From contig JALJCO010003049.1 in assembly GCA_023101725.1 (NCBI GenBank), positions 1-64,000 of the forward strand: 64,000 bases of DNA, in the 5' to 3' direction. The translations under genes and the position numbers were made by a program. Of the stretch, positions 12,887 through 26,726 are shown one piece after another; positions within the stretch are counted from its first letter, which is position 1, and each line of letters begins with the position of its first letter. Under the pieces are notes generated by a model, which had not been told where the DNA came from, did no database searches, and saw only the letters and a program-made list of their open reading frames with translations. This DNA comes from Atherinomorus stipes (lineage: Eukaryota > Chordata > Actinopteri > Atheriniformes > Atherinidae).

Positions 12887-14717
12887 TTAAAGCCGCAAGC
12901 GGCGATGAAGGCCCTCGCACCTCGGCGCCGCTCAGGCCTATGCACCGGTAGTCTGTGTCATGTTCTACCAGTGTGCTGAATTTATGGCGTTTGGTTGATT
13001 TTAGGCTCAAATGATCATTTGAAGGTTTGTAGGGGGCGCTGTAGAGCCACATTTAAACTTCAGGAACATGTGTCCATGTAATCTGTGTATGTTTAAGTGT
13101 GCTGAATTTCATGGTCTGTGGTTGGTCTTGGTAAATATCATTTGAAGGTTTGTAGGGGGCGCTGTAGAGCCACATTTGAAATTCTGGAACATGTGTCCAT
13201 GTAAATGAGATCAGGTTATGACCATCATCATCTGTGCCAAGTTTGGTGATGATCGGCCATCCGTGTGTAATAGGGCACTTCCTGTCCCGAGGGGGCGGGG
13301 CTAAGGTGAAAACCGGAAATGGTCATATAGGTGTGTTCAGCATCTGACCAGCATCACACGTACCAAGTTTGGTGCAGATATCTGGTTTTATGCCAGAGTT
13401 ATATGAGTTTCGTGTTTCATGGCGAGAAGGTCACCTTTTAGGCTCCGCCCCCTCCACACGCTTACAGATTTCTGAATGCAGAGCACAACTAGAAATCTCA
13501 CATGCCTTGTGAACACAAAGAGACCATCGTGATGGCTGTACCATTAGCGGTCTCTGAGGAGTTAACGCAAATATGTCATCAAGAAATCGTCCGAAAAATG
13601 ACAATTTTTTCAAAATGGCCGACTTCCTGTCGTATTAATCCAAATGGTCCAAGAGGGTTTTTTGTAGGTCCTGACATGTTCTACCACTGTGCCAAATTTC
13701 ATGCTTGTGGGTCATTGTGGTGGGCGGGGCTGATCATTTGAAGATTTGTAGGGGGCGCTATTGAGCCATTTTTAAAGATATCCAAAATATCTCCACGTGA
13801 ATGAGTTCAGGGGATGACCATCATCATCTGTAGCAAGTTTGGTGGAGATCGGACCTTTCTTTGTGTCATTTCCATGTACTTCCTGTTTCCATGGCGTTGG
13901 GCTCATATTCGCCATGGTTGCGTTTGGCGTATCGACTTGAGTTTTTTATTGTGGCATCGTGGAAGGGTTTGACACGTTTGGAAGCACTTTCAAATCCATC
14001 GGCTTCATCATTGAAGTTCTGGACCCCAAACACTGAAAAGTGACACTTCCTGTCGCCAGGGGGCGGGGCTAAGGCGAAAACCGGAAATGGTCATATAGGT
14101 GTGTTCAGCATCTGACCAGCATCACACGTAGCAATTTTGGTGCAGATATCTGGTTTTATGCCAGAGTTATATCAGTTTCGTGTTTCATGGCGAGAAGGTC
14201 AACTTTCAGGCTCCGCCCCCTCCACACGCTTGCAGATTTCTGAATGCAGAGCACAACTAGAAATCTCACATGCCTTTTGAACAGAAAGAGACTATCGGGG
14301 TGACCGTACCATTTGCGGTTTCTGAGGAGTTAACGCAAATGCGACGTGAGTTAAACGCCAAAATGGCGACTTTGACCCAAAATGGCCGACTTCCTGTCGA
14401 CCTGGCACCACGACGTTAAGAGGCTTTTTTGTCCGCCCCGACATGTAGAACAAGTGTACCGAGTTTCGTAAAAATCGGTGACATGCAGTTCTGGGGACTT
14501 TACAAAAGGTGGCGCTAGAGCGCAGTTTTGCCCGAGCGGTCACGAAAACGCCAAAATATGAAATTTTTCGATTTTAAATGGGGGGTAGCCAAAATTTGGT
14601 GACTTTTTGAGCATGTTCAGGCCCCCAAAAATGCAATTCATTTGAGAAGAATAAGAATAATAATAAGAGAATAACGCTGCATTACAATGGCCTTCGCCGC
14701 CTGGTGCTCGGGCCTAA
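12887..14717. repeat. Array unit 7 (1831 bp, two B)
   Basis: B monomers carry several one- to few-base deletions compared with neighbours, whereas C1 and C2 are clean. A worn D hairpin closes the unit (about 14687-14716). Confidence 0.85.
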
Positions 14718-15784
14718 TTAAAGCCGCAAGCGGCGATGAAGGCCCTCGCACCTCTGGCGCCGCTCAGGCCTATGCACCGCGTAGTCTGTGTATGTTCTAC
14801 CAGTGTGCCGAATTTATGGTTTGGTTGATGTGGTAGCTCAGAATGATATTTGAAGTTTGTAGGGGGCGCTGAGAGCCACATTTACACTTAGGAAAGTGTT
14901 GTGTATTTAGTGTGTGAATAGGCTGTTGTGGTGGAATGGTTTAAAGGGGGTTGAGAATTTGTTTGGTGTGTTGTGGTGTGGTGGTGTTTTGGGGGTTCTT
15001 TTTTGTTAATTTGTAGGGGGTTGGTTTTTTGAGATTGATTGTCTGATGTTAGGTGTTTTTTTTTGTGCTCTTTGTTTCTGTGTCATGTTCCTTTTTAAGG
15101 TTGTGTTTATGTGAAGTTTGGTAGAGATCTGACCATGTGTGTGTCATTTGCAGGCACTTCCTGTCCGGAGGGGGGGGGCTAAGGTGAAAACCTGAAATGG
15201 TCATATAGGTGTGTTCAGCATCTGACCAGCATCATACGTAGCAATTTTGGTGAGATATCTGGTTTTATGCCAGAGTTATATCGTTTCGTGTTTCATGGCG
15301 AGAAGGTCAACTTTGAGGCTCCGCCCCCTCCACACGCTTACAGATTTCTGAATGCAGAGCACAACTAGAAATCCCACATGCCTTGTGAACACAAAGAGCC
15401 ATCGGGGTGACCGTACCATTTGCGGTTTATGAGGAGTTAACGCAAATGCGACGTGAGTGAAACGCCAAAATGGCGACTTTGACCCAAAATGGCCGACTTC
15501 CTGTAGACCTGGCACCACGACGTTAAGAGGCTTTTTTGTCCGCCCCGACATGTAGAAAAGTGTACCGAGTTTCGTAAAAATCGGTGACATGCAGTTCTGG
15601 GGACCTTGCAAAAGGTGGCGCTAGAGCGCAGTTTTGCCCGAGCGGTCACGAAAACGCCAAATTACGAAATTTTTCGATTTTAAATGGGGGGTAGCCAAAA
15701 TTTGGTGACTTTTCGAGCATGTTCAGGCCCCCAAAAATGCAATTCATTTGACGGGAGAGAATAATAATAAGAATAATAAGATAA
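14718..15784. repeat. Array unit 8 (truncated, 1067 bp)
   Basis: A and one B monomer are present. At 14885-15110 the B/bridge region is replaced by G+T-rich sequence. There is a single C module, with a C1-like head (CACTTCCTGTCCGG) running into a C2 body, as expected for a deletion between paralogous C1 and C2. Confidence 0.8.
14885..15110. other. G+T-rich degraded block
   Basis: Sequence of almost only G and T on the plus strand between a B monomer and a readable bridge segment. It occupies the place of the second B monomer. Confidence 0.65.
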
Positions 15785-17625
15785 TTAAAGCCGCAAGCGG
15801 CGATGAAGGCCCTCGCACCTCTGGCGCCGCTCAGGCCTATGCACCGCGTAGTCTGTGTCATGTTCTACCAGTGTGCCGAATTTCATGGCGTTTGGTTGAT
15901 GTGTTAGCTCAAAATGATCATTTGAAGGTTTGTAGGGGGCGCTGTAGAGCCACATTTAAACTTCAGGAACACGTATCCATGTAATCCTTGTCATGTTCTA
16001 CCAGTGTGCTGAATTTCATGGTCTTCGGTTGATCTGGTAGGCCAAAATGATCATTAGAAGGTTTGTAGGGGGCGCTGTAGAGCCACATTAAAAATTCTGG
16101 AACATGTGTCCATGTAAATGAGATCAGGTTATGAACATCATCATCTGTGCCAAGTTTGATCGAGATCTGGCCATCCGTGTGTTATTTACAGGCACTTCCT
16201 GTCCGGAGGGGGCGGGGCTAAGGTGAAAACCGGAAATGGTCATATAGGTGTGTTCAGCATCTGACCAGCATCACACGTACCAAGTTTGGTGCAGATATCT
16301 GGTTTTATGCCAGAGTTATATGAGTGTCGTGTTTCATGGCGAGAAGGTCACCTTTTAGGCTCCGCCCCCTCCACACGCTTACAGATTTCTTAATGCAGAG
16401 CACAACTAGAAATCTCACATGCCTTGTGAACACAAAGAGACCATCGTGATGGCTGTACCATTAGCGGTCTCTGAGGAGTTAACGCAAATATGTCATCAAG
16501 AAATCGTCAGAAAAATGGCACTTTTTTCAAAATGGCCGACTTCCTGTCGTATTAATCCAAATGGTCCAAGAGGGTTTTTTGTAGGTCCTGATATGTTCTA
16601 CCACTGTGCCAAATTTCATGCTTGTGGGTCATTGTGGTGGGCGGGGCTGATCATTTGAAGATTTGTAGGGGGCGCTATTGAGCCATTTTTAAAGATATCC
16701 GAAATATCTCCACGTGAATGAGTTCAGGGGATGACCATCATCATCTGTAGCAAGTTTGGTGGAGATCGGACCTTTCTTTGTGTCATTTCCATGTACTTCC
16801 TGTTTCCATGGCGTTGGGCTGATATTCGCCATGGTTGCGTTTGGCGTATCGACTTGAGTTTTTTATTGTGGCATCGTGGAAGGGTTTGACACGTTTGGAA
16901 GCACTTTCAAATCCATCGGCTTCATCATTGAAGTTCTGGTCCCCAAACACTGAAAAGTGACACTTCGTGTCCCCAGGGGGCGGGGCTAAGGCGAAAACCG
17001 GAAATGGTCATATAGGTGTGTTCAGCATCTGACCGGCATCATACGTAGCAATTTTGGTGCAGATATCTGGTTTTATGCCCGAGTTATATCAGTTTCGTGT
17101 TTCATGGCGAGAAGGTCAGCTTTGAGGCTCCGCCCCCTCCACACGCTTGCAGATTTCTGAATGCAGAGCACAACTAGAAATCTCACATGCCTTCTGAACA
17201 CAAAGAGACCATCGGGGTGACCGTACCATTTGCGGTTTATGAGGAGTTAACGCAAATGCGACGTGAGTGAAACGCCAAAATGGCGACTTTGACCCAAAAT
17301 GGCCGACTTCCTGTAGACCTGGCACCACGACGTTAAGAGGCTTTTTTGTCCGCCCCGACATGTAGAACAAGTGTACCGAATTTCGTAAAGATCGGTGACA
17401 TGTAGTTCTGGGGACTTTACAAAAGGTGGCGCTCTCGCGCAGTTTTGCCCGAGCGGTCACGAAAACGCCAAAATACGAAATTTTTCAGATTCGTAACTGG
17501 GGGGGTAGCCAAAATTTGGTGACTTTTCGAGCATGTTCAGGCCCCCAAAAATGCAATTCATTTGAGAGAAGAATAATAATAATAATAAAGGAAAAAGTAT
17601 TAATGTTGCCGCCGGTGTGGGCTAA
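15785..17625. repeat. Array unit 9 (1841 bp, two B)
   Basis: Full two-B unit with the GAGTGTCGTG marker. C2 has variants AGCTTTGAGG and GGCGCTCTCGCGCAG shared with units 11 and, in part, 12. Only a remnant of D (GCCGGTGTGGGCTAA) precedes the next A. Confidence 0.88.
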
Positions 17626-17974
17626 TTAAAGCCGCAAGCGGCGATGAAGGCCCTCGCACCTCTGGCGCCGCTCAGGCCTATGCACCGCGTAGTCTGTGTC
17701 ATGTTCTACCAGTGTGCCGAATTTCATGGCGTTTGGTTGATGTGTTAGCTCAGAATGATCATTTGAAGGTTTGTAGGGGGCGCTGTAGAGCCACATTTAA
17801 ACTTCAGGAACACGTATCCATGTAATCCGTGTCATGTTCTACCAGTGTGCTGAATTTCATGGCCTTCGGTTGATCTGGTCGGCCAAAATGATCATTTGAA
17901 GGTTTGTAGGGGGCGCTATAGAGCCACATTGAAATTTCTGGAACATGTGTCCATGTAAATGAGATAGGTTATGA

Positions 17975-18560
17975 ACATCATCATCTGTGGAGTTTGGTAG
18001 AGTCTGGCCATCGTGTCTATTTAAGGCCTTCCTGTGAGGGGGGGGCTAAGGTGAAACCGGAAATGGTCATATAGGTGTGTTCAGTCTGCGATAAGTCAAG
18101 TTTGGTGCAGATTTGGTTTTATGCGTTTTGTTTCTGTTTTGGAGAAGGTATTGGTGTGTTGGGATGAAGTTGTGAAGGATGGTGGGTCTTGGTTGGGTTG
18201 AAATTGTTAGAATGGAATTTTTTTGGCTTTGTTATATGGTGAGGGTTTTTGTAGGTCCTGACATGTTCTACCACTGTGCTAAATTTCATGCTTGTGGGTC
18301 ATTGTGGTGGGCGGGGATGATCATTTGAAGATTTGTAGGGGGCGCTATTGAGCCATTTTTAAAGATATCGAAAATATGTCCATGTGAATGAGTTCAGGGG
18401 ATGACCATCATCATCTGTGCAAGTTTGGTGGAGATCGGCCTTTCTTTGTGTCATTTCATGTTTTGTTTTGGGTGGTTTTGCTGGTTGTTTGTGTTGGTTT
18501 TTTTGTGTGTGGGTTGCGTTGGTTTATTGTTTTGAGTTTGATGGCACTTCCTGGGCAGGG
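17975..18560. other. Deletion-rich degraded block
   Basis: The text of the bridge and C1 can be followed in order (GAAACCGGAAATGG without one A, GGTGCAGATTTGGTTTTATG) but bases are missing every few positions, then a clean island appears at 18245-18460. The pattern is loss of bases rather than ordinary substitution. Confidence 0.65.
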
Positions 18561-18954
18561 GGCGGGGCTAAGGTGAAAACCGGAAATGGTCATATAGGTG
18601 TGTTCAGCATCTGCCAGCATCACACGTGCAATTTTGGTGCAGATATCTGGTTTTATGCCGGTTTATCAGTTTCGTGTTTTGGCGAGAGGTCCTTTAGGCT
18701 CCGCCCTCCACACGCTTACAGATTTCTTAATGAGAGCACAACTAGAAATCTCAATGCCTTGTGAACAAAAGAGACATCGTGTGGCTGTACATTGCGGTTC
18801 TGAGGAGTTAACGAAATATGTCATAAGAAATGTCAGAAAAATGGCACTTTTTTCAAAATGGCGCTTCTGTGGATTAATCAAATGGTCAAGAGGGTTTTTT
18901 GTAGGTCCTGTATGTTCTACCACTGTGCCAAATTTCATGCTTGTGGGTCTTGTG

Positions 18955-19637
18955 GTGGGGGGGCTGATCATTTGGGGGGGGGAAGAAGGGTGCTGGCTAA
19001 TTGAAAACATGGGGGATATGGTTTATGAGGGTTAACGCAAATGCGACGTGAGTGAAACGCCAAAATGGCGACTTTGACCCAAAATGGCCGCTTCCTAGAC
19101 CTGGCAAGACGTTAAAGCTTTTTTGTCGCCCTTAACAATGTACCAATTCTAGGGAGATGGGGCAAAAGGTGGCGTGGTTTGAGAGAACTGGGGGAAGAGC
19201 AGGAAATGCAGAGAAGAAAAGGGGGGGGGGGGGTTTGGGGGGGGGGGGGGTGGGGGTGTGGGGGGGTGGGGGGGGTTTTTGGTGTTGTGTTTTTTTTGTT
19301 TGTGGTGGTTGGGGGGGGGTAAGGTGAGTTTATTGTGTTGGGTTGTGATTGATATTTTGGTATGTTTTGGAGAGGACTAGGTCGTGGTGTATAGGAAATG
19401 TGTGGAATAAGGGCTGTGGAGTTCGGTTAAAATGTGAGTTGGGGTAAAAGGTGGCGCTAGCATTTTGCCGAGGGTACGAAAACGCCAAATTATAAATTAT
19501 TTTTGGGGAGAATTGAGATTAGGCCCAAAAATGCAATTCATTTGGAGGAGAAAATAATAAATTTGAAAAGGAAGCGGCAGAAGGTGGGGGGGGGGGGGGG
19601 GGGGGTTGGGGGGTGGGGCCGGGGGGGGGGTTGCCAA
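18955..19637. other. G-rich degraded block
   Basis: G-runs and GT-rich text with a short clean island of C2 (19020-19100). The A module then starts abruptly and cleanly at 19638. Confidence 0.65.
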
Positions 19638-21155
19638 TTAAAGCCGCAAGCGGCGATGAAGGCCCTCGCACCTCTGGCGCCGCTCCGGCCTATGCACCGC
19701 GTAGTCTGTGTCATGTTCTACCAGTGTGCCGAATTTCATGGCGTTTGGTTGATGTGGTAGCTCAAAATGATCATTTGAAGGTTTGTAGGGGGCGCTCTAG
19801 AGCCACATTTAAACTTCAGGAACACGTGTCCATGTAATCTGTGTCATGTTCTACCAGTGTGCTGAATTTCATGGCCTTCGGTTGATCTGGTAGCCCAAAA
19901 TGATCATTTAAAGGTTTGTAGGGGGCGCTGTAGAGCCACATTTAAACTTCAGGAACATGTGTCCATGTATATGAGTAGGTTATGATTTTGTGAGTTTGGT
20001 GGTCTGGTTTTTTTTAGGCTTCCTGTGAGGGGGGGGGTAAGGTGAAAAGAATGGTTGTGGTGTGTTAGTTGCGGTACGTAATTTGGTGAGATTCTGTTTT
20101 TGCCCGAGTTATATGGTTTGTGTTTGGGAGAAGGTCCTTTTAGGCTCCGCCTCCAGTTTTTTTGAGGAATAGTTGAAAAAAGAGTGTGTGGTGTTTAGGT
20201 TGAGGAGTTAAGCAAATATATAAAAATCGTCGAAATGGCTAAAATGGCGACTTCCTGTCGTATTACAAATGGTCCAAGAGGGTTTTTTGTGGTTGTATGT
20301 TTACCACTGTGCCAAATTTATGTTGTGGGTATTGTGGTGGGGGGGTGATCTTTGAAGATTTGTAGGGGGGTAGAGCCTTTTAAAATACTGAGGGGTGCTT
20401 GTGTTGTGGGGCTTTCTCTGTGTCTTTCTGTTTTTTGGGTTGGGTTGTTGCTGGTTGGTTTGGGTCGTTGTTTTTTTTGTGGTTGGAGGTTTGATTTGGG
20501 CTTTAATCCTCGGCTTTATGTTGGACCCCAGCACTGAAAAGTGACACTTCCTGTCCCAGGGGGCGGGGCTAAGGTGAAAACCGGAAATGGTCATATAGGT
20601 GTGTTAGCATCGGCCGGCATTATACCTACAATTTTGGTGCAGATATCTGGTTTTATGCCCGAGTTATATCAGTTTCGTGTTTCATGGCGAGAAGGTCAAC
20701 TTGAAGGCTCCGCCCCCTCCACACGCTTGCAGATTTCTGAATGCAGAGACAATAGAATCTCACTGCCTTCTGAACAAAAGAGACATGGGGTGACCGTACC
20801 ATTTGCGGTTTGTGAGGAGTTAACGCAAATGCGACGTGAGTGAAACGCCAAAATGGCGACTTTGACCCAAAATGGCCGACTTCCTGTAGACCTGGCACCA
20901 CGACGTTAAGAGGCTTTTTTGTCCGCCCCGACATGTAGAACAAGTGTACCGAATTTCGTAAAGATCGGTGACATGTAGTTCTGGGGACTTTACAAAAGGT
21001 GGCGCTCTCGCGCAGTTTTGCCCGAGCGGTCACGAAAACGCCAAATTATGAAATTTTTCGATTTTAAATGGGGGGGTAGCCAAAATTTGGTGACTTTTTG
21101 AGCATGTTCAGGCCCCCAAAAAGGCAATTCATTTGCTAGAGAATAATAAGAATAA
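19638..21155. repeat. Array unit 11 (degraded, 1518 bp)
   Basis: Clean A and two B, then 19970-20520 is a compressed, deletion-rich version of bridge plus C1. Clean C2 resumes at about 20540. Confidence 0.75.
19970..20520. other. Deletion-rich degraded block
   Basis: A shortened version of bridge plus C1 with missing bases throughout, between clean B monomers and clean C2. Confidence 0.65.
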
Positions 21156-23011
21156 TTAAAGCCGCAAGCGGCGATGAAGGCCCTCGCACCTCTGGCGCCG
21201 CTCAGGCCTATGCACCGCGTAGTCTGTGTCATGTTCCACCAGTGTGCCGAATTTCATGCCGTTTGGTTGATGTGTTAGCTCAGAATGATCATTTGAAGGT
21301 TTGTAGGGGGCGCTGTAGAGCCACATTTAAACTTCAGGAACACGTATCCATGGAATCCGTGTCATGTTCTACTAGTGTGCTGAATTTCATGGTCTTCGGT
21401 TGATCTGGTAGGCCAAAATGATCATTTGAAGGTTTGTAGGGGGCGCTATAGAGCCACATTGAAAATTCTGGAACATGTGTCCATGTAAATGAGATCAGGT
21501 TATGAACATCATCATCTGTGCCAAGTTTGGTAGAGATCTGGCCATCCGTGTCTTATTTACAGGCACTTCCTGTCCCGAGGGGGCGGGGCTAAGGTGAAAA
21601 CCGGAAATGGTCATATAGGTGTGTTCAGCATCTGACCAGCATCACACGTACCAAGTTTGGTGCAGATATCTGGTTTTATGCCAGAGTTATATGAGTGTCG
21701 TGTTTCATGGCGAGAAGGTCACCTTTTAGGCTCCGCCCCCTCCACACGCTTACAGATTTCTTAATGCAGAGCACAACTAGAAATCTCACATGCCTTGTGA
21801 ACACAAAGAGACCATCGTGATGGCTGTACCATTAGCGGTCTCTGAGGAGTTAACGCAAATATGTCATCAAGAAATCGTCAGAAAAATGGCACTTTTTTCA
21901 AAATGGCCGACTTCCTGTCGTATTAATCCAAATGGTCCAAGAGGGTTTTTTGTAGGTCCTGACATGTTCTACCACTGTGCCAAATTTCATGCTTGTGGGT
22001 CATTGTGGTGGGCGGGGCTGATCATTTGAAGATTTGTAGGGGGCGCTATTGAGCCATTTTTAAAGATATCCGAAATATCTCCACGTGAATGAGTTCAGGG
22101 GATGACCATCATCATCTGTAGCAAGTTTGGTGGAGATCGGACCTTTCTTTGTGTCATTTCCATGTACTTCCTGTTTCCATGGCGTTGGGCTGATATTCGC
22201 CATGGTTACGTTTGGCGTATCGACTTGAGTTTTTTATTGTGGCATCGTGGAAGGGTTTGACACGTTTGGAAGCACTTTCAAATCCATCGGCTTCATCATT
22301 GAAGTTCTGGACCCCAAACACTGAAAAGTGACACTTCCTGTCCCCAGGGGGCGGGGCTAAGACGAAAACCGGAAATGGTCATATAGGTGTGTTCAGCATC
22401 CGGCCGGCATCATACGTAGCAATTTTGGTGCAGATATCTGGTTTTATGCCCGAGTTATATCAGTTTCGTGTTTCATGGCGAGAAGGTCAACTTTCAGGCT
22501 CCGCCCCCTCCACACGCTTACAGATTTCTTAATGCAGAGCACAACTAGAAATCTCACATGCCTTGTGAACACAAAGAGACCATCGGGGTGACCGTATCAT
22601 TTGCGGTTTATGAGGAGTTAACGCAAATGCGACGTGAGTAAAACGCCAAAATGGCGACTTTGACCCAAAATGGCCGACTTCCTGTAGACCTGGCACCACG
22701 ACGTTAAGAGGCTTTTTTGTCCGCCCCGACATGTAGAACAAGTGTACCGAGTTTCGTGAAAATCGGTGACATGCAGTTCTGGGGACTTTACAAAAGGTGG
22801 CGCTCTCGCGCAGTTTTGCCCGAGCGGTCACGAAAACGCCAAAATACGAAATTTTTCAGATTCGTCTGGGGGGGTAGCCAAAATTTGGTGACTTTTCGAG
22901 CATGTTCAGGCCCCCAAAAATGCAATTCATTTGGTGAGAAGAATAAGAATAAGAATAATAAACATTTGCAAAACAATAGGCCTTCGCACCGCCTTCGGTG
23001 CTCGGGCCTAA
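21156..23011. repeat. Array unit 12 (1856 bp, two B)
   Basis: Full two-B unit with the GAGTGTCGTG marker and a D hairpin (22977-23011). Confidence 0.9.
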
Positions 23012-24927
23012 TTAAAGCCGCAAGCGGCGATGAAGGCCCTCGCACCTCTGGCGCCGCTCAGGCCTATGCACCGCGTAGTCTGTGTCATGTTCTACCAGTG
23101 TGCTGAATTTCATGGCGTTTGGTTGATGTGGTAGCTCAGAATGATCATTTGAAGGTTTGTAGGGGGCGCTGTAGAGCCACATTTAAACTTCAGGAACACG
23201 TATCCATGTAATCCGTGTCATGTTCTACCAGTGTGCTGAATTTCATGGCCTTCGGTTGATCTGGTAGGCCAAAATGATCATTTGAAGGTTTGTAGGGGGC
23301 GCTGTAGAGCCACATTAAAAATTCTGGAACATGTGTCCATGTAAATGACATCAGGTTATGAACATCATCATCTGTGCCAAGTTTGGTAGAGATCTGGCCA
23401 TCCGTGTCTTATTTACAGGCACTTCCTGTCCGGAGGGGGCGGGGCTAAAGGTGAAAACCGGAAATGGTCATATAGGTGTGTTCAGCATCTGACCAGCATC
23501 ACACGTACCAAGTTTGGTGCAGATATCTGGTTTTATGCCAGAGTTATATGAGTGTCGTGTTTCATGGCGAGAAGGTCACCTTTTAGGCTCCGCCCCCTCC
23601 ACACTCTTACAGATTTCTTAATGCAGAGCACAACTATAAATCTCACATGCCTTGTGAACACAAAGAGACCATCGTGATGGCTGTACCATTAGTGGTCTCT
23701 GAGGAGTTAACGCAAATATGTCATCAAGAAATCGTCAGAAAAATGGCACTTTTTTCAAAATGGCCGACTTCCTGTCGTATTAATCCAAATGGTCCAAGAG
23801 GGTTTTTTGTAGGTCCTGACATGTTCTACCACTGTGCCAAATTTCATGCTTGTGGGTCATTGTGGTGGGCGGGGCTGATCATTTGAAGATTTGTAGGGGG
23901 CGCTATTGAGCCATTTTTAAAGATATCCAAAATATCTCCACGTGAATCAGTTCAGGGGATGACCATCTTCATCTGTAGCAAGTTTGGTGGAGATCGGACC
24001 TTTCTTTGTGTCAATTCCATGTACTTCCTGTTTCCATGGCGTTGGGCTGATATTCGCCATGGTTGCGTTTCCCGAATCGACTTGAGTTTTTTATTGTGGC
24101 ATCGTGGAAGGGTTTGACACGTTTGGAAGCACTTTCAAATCCATCGGCTTCATCATTGAAGTTCTGGACCCCAGACATTGAAAAGTGACACTTCCTGTCG
24201 CCAGGGGGCGGGGCTAAGGCGAAAACCGGAAATGGTCATATAGGTGTGTTCAGCATCTGACCGGCATCACACGTAGCAATTTTGGTGCAGATATCTGGTT
24301 TTATGCCCGAGTTATATCAGTTTCGTGTTTCATGGCGAGAAGGTCAACTTTCAGGCTCCGCCCCCTCCACACGCTTACAGATTTCTGAATGCAGAGCACA
24401 ACTAGAAATGTCACATGCCTTCTGAACACAAAGAGACCATCGGGGTGACCGTACCATTTGCGGTTTATGAGGAGTTAACGCAAATGCGACGTGAGTGAAA
24501 CGCCAAAATGGCGACTTTGACCCAAAATGGCCGACTTCCTGTAGACCTGGCACCACGACGTTAAGAGGCTTTTTTGTCCGCCCCGACATGTAGAACAAGT
24601 GTACCGAGTTTCGTAAAAATCGGTGACATGCAGTTCTGGGGACCTTGCAAAAGGTGGCGCTAGAGCGCAGTTTTGCCCGAGCGGTCACGAAAACGCCAAA
24701 TTATGAAATTTTTCGATTTTAAATGGGGGGGTAGCCAAAATTTGGTGACTTTTCGAGCATGTTCAGGCCCCCAAAAATGCGATTCATTTGACGGGAGAAT
24801 AAAAAGAATAATAATAACGAAGAATAAACGCTTGCATTACAATAGGCCTTCGCCCGCCTTGGTGCTCGGCCTAATAATAAACATTTCAACAATAGGCCTT
24901 CGCACCGCCTTCGGTGCTCGGGCCTAA
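23012..24927. repeat. Array unit 13 (1916 bp, two B, double D)
   Basis: Full two-B unit. Two D hairpins stand in tandem at its end (about 24841-24873, slightly eroded, and 24893-24927), showing that D can duplicate on its own. Confidence 0.9.
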
Positions 24928-26726
24928 TTAAAGCCGCAAGCGGCGATGAAGGCCCTCGCACCTCTGGCGCCGCTCAGGCCTATGCACCGCGTAGTCTGTG
25001 TCATGTTCTACCAGTGTGCTGAATTTCATGGCGTTTGGTTGATCGTGTCAGCCAAAATGATCATTTGAAGGTTTGTAGGGGGCGCTGTAGAGCCACATTT
25101 AAACTTCAGGAACATGTGTCCATGTAATCCGTGTCATGTTCTACCAGTGTGCTGAATTTAATGGTCTTCGGTTGATCTGGTAGGCCAAAATGATCATTTG
25201 AAGGTTTGTAGGGGGCGCTATAGAGCCACATTAAAAATTCTGGAACATGTGTCCATGTAAATGAGATCAGGTTATGAACATCATCATCTGTGCCAAGTTT
25301 GGTAGAGATCTGGCCATCCGTGTCTTATTTACAGGCACTTCCTGTCCCGAGGGGGCGGGGCTAAGGTGAAAACCGGAAATGGTCATATAGGTGTGTTCAG
25401 CATCTGACCAGCATCACACGTACCAAGTTTGGTGCAGATATCTGGTTTTATGCCAGAGTTATATGAGTTTCGTGTTTCATGGCGAGAAGGTCACCTTTTA
25501 GGCTCCGCCCCCTCCACACGCTTACAGATTTCTTAATGCAGAGCACAACTAGAAATCTCACATGCCTTGTGAACACAAAGAGACCATCGTGATGGCTGTA
25601 CCATTAGCGGTCTCTGAGGAGTTAACGCAAATATGTCATCAAGAAATCGTCAGAAAAATGGCACTTTTTTCAAAATGGCCGACTTCCTGTCGTATTAATC
25701 CAAATGGTCCAAGAGGGTTTTTTGTAGGTCCTGACATGTTCTACCACTGTGCCAAATTTCATGCTTGTGGGTCATTGTGGTGGGCGGGGCTGATCATTTG
25801 AAGATTTGTAGGGGGCGCTATTGAGCCATTTTTAAAGATATCCAAAATATCTCCACGTGAATGAGTTCAGGGGATGACCATCATCATCTGTAGCAAGTTT
25901 GGTGGAGATCGGACCTTTCTTTGTGTCATTTCCATGTACTTCCTGTTTCCATGGCGTTGGGCTGATATTCGCCATGGTTGCGTTTGGCGTAACGACTTGA
26001 GTTTTTTCTTGTGGCATCGTGGAAGGGTTTGACACGTTTGGAAGCACTTTCAAATCCATCGGCTTCATCATTGAAGTTCTGGACCCCAAACACTGAAAAG
26101 TGACACTTCCTGTCCCCAGGGGGCGGGGCTAAGGTGAAAACCGGAAATGGTCATATAGGTGTGTTCAGCATCTGACCGGCATCATACGTAGCAATTTTGG
26201 TGCAGATATCTGGTTTTATGCCAGAGTTATATCAGTTTCGTGTTTCATGGCGAGAAGGTCAACTTTCAGGCTCCGCCCCCTCCACACGCTTGCAGATTTC
26301 TGAATGCAGAGCACAACTAGAAATCTCACATGCCTTCTGAACACAAAGAGACCATCGGGGTGACCGTACCATTTGCGGTTTATGAGGAGTTAACGCAAAT
26401 GCGACGTGAGTGAAACGCCAAAATGGCGACTTTGACCCAAAATGGCCGACTTCCTGTAGACCTGGCACCACGACGTTAAGAGGCTTTTTTGTCCGCCCCG
26501 ACATGTAGAACAAGTGTTCCGAGTTTCGTAAAAATCGGCGACATGCAGTTCTGGGGACCTTGCAAAAGGTGGCGCTAGAGCGCAGTTTTGCCCGAGCGGT
26601 CACGAAAACGCCAAATTATGAAATTTTTCGATTTTAAATGGGGGGGTAGCCAAAATTTGGTGAGACTTTAAGCATGTTCAGGCCCCCAAAAATGCAATTC
26701 ATTTGACGGGAGAATAAGAATAAGAA
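24928..26726. repeat. Array unit 14 (1799 bp, two B)
   Basis: Full two-B unit, but with the GAGTTTCGTG marker otherwise typical of four-B units, so markers and B number are not perfectly linked. D is absent. Confidence 0.9.

Larger units (their letters stand above)
17626..19637. repeat. Array unit 10 (degraded, 2012 bp)
   Basis: Clean through the two B monomers to about 17970. It is then deletion-rich, with readable islands at 18240-18460 (C1 tail), 18540-18950 (a second C) and 19020-19100 (C2). It ends in G-rich sequence at 19150-19637. Confidence 0.72.

Noticed and set aside
12154..13052. Long proline-rich minus ORFs (up to 263 codons) opposite the G-rich block
   Set aside because: The composition follows directly from G-runs, which on the opposite strand give CCN codons. 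There is no domain, and the block may be a consensus error.
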